Origin: Globodera rostochiensis
Lineage: Eukaryota; Nematoda; Chromadorea; Rhabditida; Heteroderidae
Assembly: GCA_018350325.1 (NCBI GenBank)
Contig: JAEVLN010000017.1
Coordinates: forward strand, 434,001-498,000
Length of the DNA stretch: 64,000 bases
Reading direction: 5' to 3'
The notes beneath the pieces are model-generated. The model saw only the letters and a program-made list of their open reading frames with translations. It did not search any database and was not told the DNA's origin. The position numbers and the translations under genes were made by a program. This document shows positions 60,158 through 64,000 of the stretch, one piece after another. How positions within the stretch are numbered: the first letter of the stretch is position 1; each line of letters starts with the position of its first letter.

Positions 60158-63096
60158 TCAAATGCTCTTCCAGCGAATTAAGAATTGAATATCGACCTGG
60201 GGGAAGGAAAGTTTAAAAGTGTCACGCATTTTCGATAAAAGTGTCAAATTCTCTTACCAGCCAGTTCCAGTCTTCCATGTCAATTGGTTTATTGGTCTTG
60301 AACCAATCGTCCACATCGTCGATGTACTTGCCAACGGTGCCCATGACCGTCTCCATGCACGTCTTCAAGCCGTTGGTGCTACCCTCGCTGTCGGCCTGGC
60401 ATTTCTCAAGGTTAGTCATCGCCTTCCGAATCTGCCAATGCGTGTCCTTCTTCATCAGCGCGTCCCAATATATTTGAAGCGTTCTGCAGAAAAAAAGTGA
60501 AACAATGCACGGGAATATCCGAAATGTTTATATTTTGCTGCACCCTTTCTGATCAGTGATCAAATGAAAGGGCTCACCTAAGCGATCGCTGCTCCGGCGT
60601 TTGACTGTCACGTGCCACCCGCTTCAATTGTGCCATCACTTTTCCGATGGCGTCGGTCACCGTCGCGTCAGTCAGTCGGACTTTCTCCAGCGTCTTCAGC
60701 TGTTCTTCAATTTCCGTGGCCGCCTCCACCCGTCGGTCGACTTCCGTCGATCGTTCGGCTCCCTTCACCTTCAGCCCGTCCAAAAATTTGTCAAAAAGCT
60801 TCACCAATCGGTTAACCAGCTCCGTTTTGGAGTCGTCCAACTCTTCCGTCGGTACCATTCGCTCAGCCTTCAGCTTACTTAACAAATCTTTGGTAACCTG
60901 AGCCAACGCGAAAATCAAAGCCAAATCGAAGGCGCACGAATTACTCTTTTGGACTTAAAAGAGTGAAATTTTTGATGTGCCTCAGATGGTTTTAAATTTT
61001 TTTTACTATATAATTTTATTAATATTTGATTTTATTATCAATGTTGATCACCAAGTCGTAGTTCAGCCTGGTTGTTCAGCCCCACGTCGTTCAGCGCTTT
61101 TTTAAATTCGCCAAAAAAGTTGGCAACCGACGGAGTGCCAAGAACAGCGTTCAGTTTGTCGTGCTTCGGGTCTAAGTTCTTCAGCGCAAAGCACATTCTC
61201 TGCACGCCTCCTTCGTCTTTCCGAGCCGCACCCAAACTGCCGAAATAATTTGACACTTTGTCCAAAAATTCGGAGGAATCCATAAAGTCAAGCTTTAAGA
61301 TAAGCACATCTGCCAAAAGAAAGAATAAATGAATTTGCTTTGGTTTTGTCGGTTCCTGGGAATAGATTTTTTTGTGCTTTTATTGGATAATTTTATCATT
61401 GTTTAATATTTATTAAAATATTTTCATTCACAAATTATTCTTACAAATTAGGCGTGAGTAAAATTGGTTCTAAAAAGCCTTAGCCGTGTACGTGGGGGCC
61501 CGTGTCTTTCCCTATATAAGGCTTTCTACGACGGGTCACGGGTTTTAGCCCGTATAGCCCTTCTGGACGGACGGAAGCGAAAGCCAATCATTTAATCATT
61601 TGCCAATTTGTATTTCTCACTTTCCGTCCTCCTCTCAACCTCCGTCACTCTCTGCTGCCGCGTCTCCTCCGGCGACGATACGACGGACACTTCCCCAAAT
61701 TGTACTTTTCGTCGTCTCTCCACGTTGTCCTCGTCCACCCAACTTGTCGTCGTCGTCGTGCGCGATGTCCAGCGAACATTGGGCGACTGAATTTGGTGGA
61801 GCACTTTTTTTGTTATCGATCCTTACAGTGACTGCATTGAATTCAACAATTCCAACCAAACAAATTGCATTGAATTCAATACAAATTCAATTCCAACAAA
61901 TCAAATTGCATTGAATTCAATACCAATTCAATTGCAACCAAACAAATTTGCATTGGATTCAATACCAATTCATTTCATTGAATTCAATACCAATTCAATT
62001 CCAACAAAACAAATTTGCATTGGATTCAATACCAATTCATTTCATTGAATTCAATACCAATTCAATTCCAACAAAACAAATTTGCATTGGATTCAATACC
62101 AATTCATTTCATTGAATTCAATACCAATTCAATTCCAACAAAACAAATCGGCTCACCGCACTACGACTGAAAGGAGTCGGGGATCTTCGCCAGCCTGGCC
62201 TCGCCTCGTCGCTGTTATCGTCCAAAATTTGCACGCGACTCCTCCGTCGGGAGCGCACTTCTGTGGGGCTTTCGTCTTCGCTGTCCGACTCCAACCAACT
62301 TTTTTGTCGCTCATTTTTTCTCGAGAAGGTCAGACGGCTGCGCCAGCGCGGAGTGTCCGCGTCCGTCTCCATCCAAACTTTCTGTTTGGTGGTCGTCACG
62401 CGAATCTCCCGCGTCGGGCTGTCCTTGCCTTTGTCACTGTCCGACCCGTCGTTCTTGGCCACCCACGTGCGTCGTTTGGCCGTCGCCTGCGGGTCCACCT
62501 TCTTTGGCATCGCCGCCGCTCTTTTGGCCGCCTCGTCCGCCTTTTTCTTCTCGTATTTGTCAATCTTTCCGCGCAGCGTTTTGTCTGTCACTAACACATT
62601 TCCCAGTTTTTCCATCAGTTCCATCAATTTGGAGGGCATCAACACTCTTTCACTGCCTAAACATAATGCCAAATTAGAGATTTTTCTGAAATTTAAATGG
62701 AATATAAAATTTGCCCCTATCTGGGGGTATTATGGATGGATGCTTTGCTTCTTTATTCACACATTTTGACCGACCCTTTGTTCCGATATTCTCTTTGACC
62801 GGGTCGACTCGCTGAGATTTCAGCAATTTTTCCAGTCCCTGTCCGGCCGGCATTGGCACTCGGAATTTGTTCTTCAGTTTGTCCAGACTGTCCAAATTGA
62901 TTTTGTACCGGTTCTCCCCATCCTTGTTGCCGATGCCGAAGATCGTCGAGTCCCAAGTGTTCACGGAGTTCAAGAACGCCTTGGCCACTTCATTAGCCAA
63001 TTGTCCGCTGCTGAACGCTTTGGCAGACAAGGCAAATTCAGCGACGACGGAGAGCAGAAAAACGGTGATAAAAATGGACCAGAGGGAACTTTTCAT
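60158..63096 (-). CDS. Novel secreted charged protein (candidate effector)
   Basis: Exons in matching phase run from ATG 63094-63096 to TGA 60158-60160. A signal peptide (LWSIFITVFLLSVVAEFALS) is followed by a helical region. A long basic and acidic low-complexity part comes next (KKADEAAKRAAAMPKK, NDGSDSDKGKDSPTRE, ESDSEDESPTEVRSRRRSR, TTTTTSWVDEDN). Then come two or three helical segments (LDFMDSSEFLDKVSNYFG, LVNRLVKLFDKFLDGLK, GKYIDDVDDWFK) and a short end WLVDIQFLIRWKSI. The last intron has a canonical GTAAGAG donor; without it the frame ends at 60222. RRRSR-type clusters could act as nuclear localisation signals. I recognise no family. Signal peptide plus basic clusters and no known domain fit a parasite effector, but a structural secreted protein is also possible. 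A repeat fills the intron at 61840-62150. Confidence 0.65.
61840..62150. repeat. 65-bp minisatellite of TTCAATACCAATTC units
   Basis: Units of about 65 bp made of ACAAATTTGCATTGGATTCA, ATACCAATTCATTTCATTG and AATTCAATACCAATTCAATT are repeated about four times, with shorter related units at the left. It lies in an intron of the secreted charged-protein gene. Confidence 0.85.
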
Positions 63097-63584
63097 CGAA
63101 AAAACCCAACGAAAAATTCTGAATAATTTTATAATAATTTATTTGGCATAAATTAAACAGAAAGAAAGGGGCCCATTAATTGAACATGCGAGTGAATTCA
63201 ATGTTTTTATGTATGTTTTATTGCATCATTATCCAATTATTTATGCTGATGTGGATTTTTCCGGGAGGGGGGCGGAAGACAAACTCGGCACTGTTTGCCA
63301 GCGCATAAATGGGCGTCATAAAATTTACATGACTTTTTATTCAAAAAAAATGCCAAATTAAAAAAGTATCATATTAAGAAAGATTTTTGTTTTGATTTTA
63401 AATTCAAATCTTAATATTACATAATAATTTAAATAGTGCTCTTTCAATTTTTCACTTTCTAAGTGCATTTAATATTTATTACTTTTTCTATTGTCTTGCA
63501 TTTACATTATTTATCATTTCAAAGCAATCAAAAGAATTCAAATTATGCGTGTCCATTCTATCGAAACGATTGTTTTCACTGCAG
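63097..63584. other. AT-rich intergenic region
   Basis: Between the secreted charged-protein start and the collagen 3' end (both minus strand); a TTATTCAG acceptor just before the former's ATG fits trans-splicing. A G run lies near 63270. No gene seen. Confidence 0.35.
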
Positions 63585-64000
63585 TCAGTGACGCGTGCGA
63601 CGGAGTGCGGCCGCGTGTGCCAATTTGCTGTAGGCGTTTTGTCTTTGTCCGCTAATTACTGTTGCAAAAGGCTCCGCCGCTGGGTGTTCGCCTGTCGAAT
63701 GTGCTATTTGGACGGGCGGCTGACCATTGGAACGTTCCGGACACGGACAATACTCCGCGGGGGCGCCTAGAGAATAGTCTTTCAGAAATAAAAAAAAGCC
63801 TAATTATACCCGGCGGCCCCGAAAGTCCTGGAAAGCCCTGGCTTCCGGTTGGTCCTTGAAGGCCCGGTGGCCCCTGAAGCCCCGGAGGGCCGGGAATTCC
63901 TGAAATGGAATATTTGCGGGATTTGGTCGTTTCCGTCTTTGACCGGGCGCTGCATCTTCGCCCCTTTCTCCAGGCGGCCCCTCTTCGCCCGTCTCCCCGG
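63585..64000 (-). CDS. Cuticle collagen, 3' part (truncated by window edge)
   Basis: Minus-strand exons at the right edge encode [19 protein letters not shown], then [19 protein letters not shown], then, through a short intron, [13 protein letters not shown] and a 40-residue non-collagenous tail ending at TGA 63585-63587. The Gly-X-Y repeats and the YCPCPxRS knot match the collagen at 23797-25547, so the two may be members of the same subgroup. The 5' part, with the anchor and first Cys cluster, lies beyond the window. Confidence 0.88.

Overview
The window is nuclear DNA of a nematode, most likely a plant-parasitic tylenchid of the cyst-nematode type. The nematode assignment rests on cuticle collagens with the YCPCP terminal motif, a MIG-18-like secreted protein, short 35-100 bp introns, and trans-splice-type acceptors (TTTCAG) a few bases before many start codons. 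The closer placement is inference, from GC-rich exons set in AT-rich introns, many small secreted proteins and a GC-AG intron. No bacterial genes or rRNA are seen. Most gene models below were built by hand from frame-compatible exons; a few junctions remain open and are marked.

Layout. 0.3-6.4 kb (+): a vigilin-like multi-KH RNA-binding protein. 7.3-11.0 kb (-): nicotinate phosphoribosyltransferase. 11.5-12.7 kb: a non-autonomous DNA transposon. 13.9-16.3 kb (+): a MIG-18-like secreted protein and a secreted helical protein. 16.7-18.0 kb (-): a SWEET sugar transporter. 18.7-21.6 kb (-): a TTX-3/Lhx2-9-type LIM-homeobox factor. 23.8-25.5 kb (-): a cuticle collagen. 26.8-28.3 kb (+): a centrin-like EF-hand protein. 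28.8-32.2 kb (-): a signal-peptide-peptidase-like protein without its catalytic aspartates. 32.6-36.8 kb (-): a secreted Kunitz-EGF protein. 38.6 kb (+): an 80-residue Cys-rich secreted protein. 39.3 kb: tRNA-Leu(UAG). 40.4-41.1 kb (+): a single-LIM protein. 42.6-51.8 kb (+): a 21-exon gene whose frame stays open for 2,227 residues and ends in a complete poly(A) polymerase. 52.2 kb (+): a Cys-rich secreted protein. 53.1-56.7 kb (+): a phospholipase B-like protein. 56.8-59.7 kb (-): a multi-pass membrane protein. 60.2-63.1 kb (-): a novel secreted charged protein. 63.6 kb to the right edge (-): the 3' part of a second collagen.

Two structural themes stand out. First, minisatellites sit in many introns, and three of these arrays end on a 3' splice site that is part of the repeat unit, so the gene carries many tandem copies of its own acceptor. 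Second, several small terminal-inverted-repeat elements with visible target duplications lie in introns, and a GC-rich palindrome is shared by two unrelated families. The genes look like an ordinary chromosomal neighbourhood, not one pathway. Secreted or extracellular products (collagens, Kunitz-EGF, PLB-like, small Cys-rich proteins) are common.
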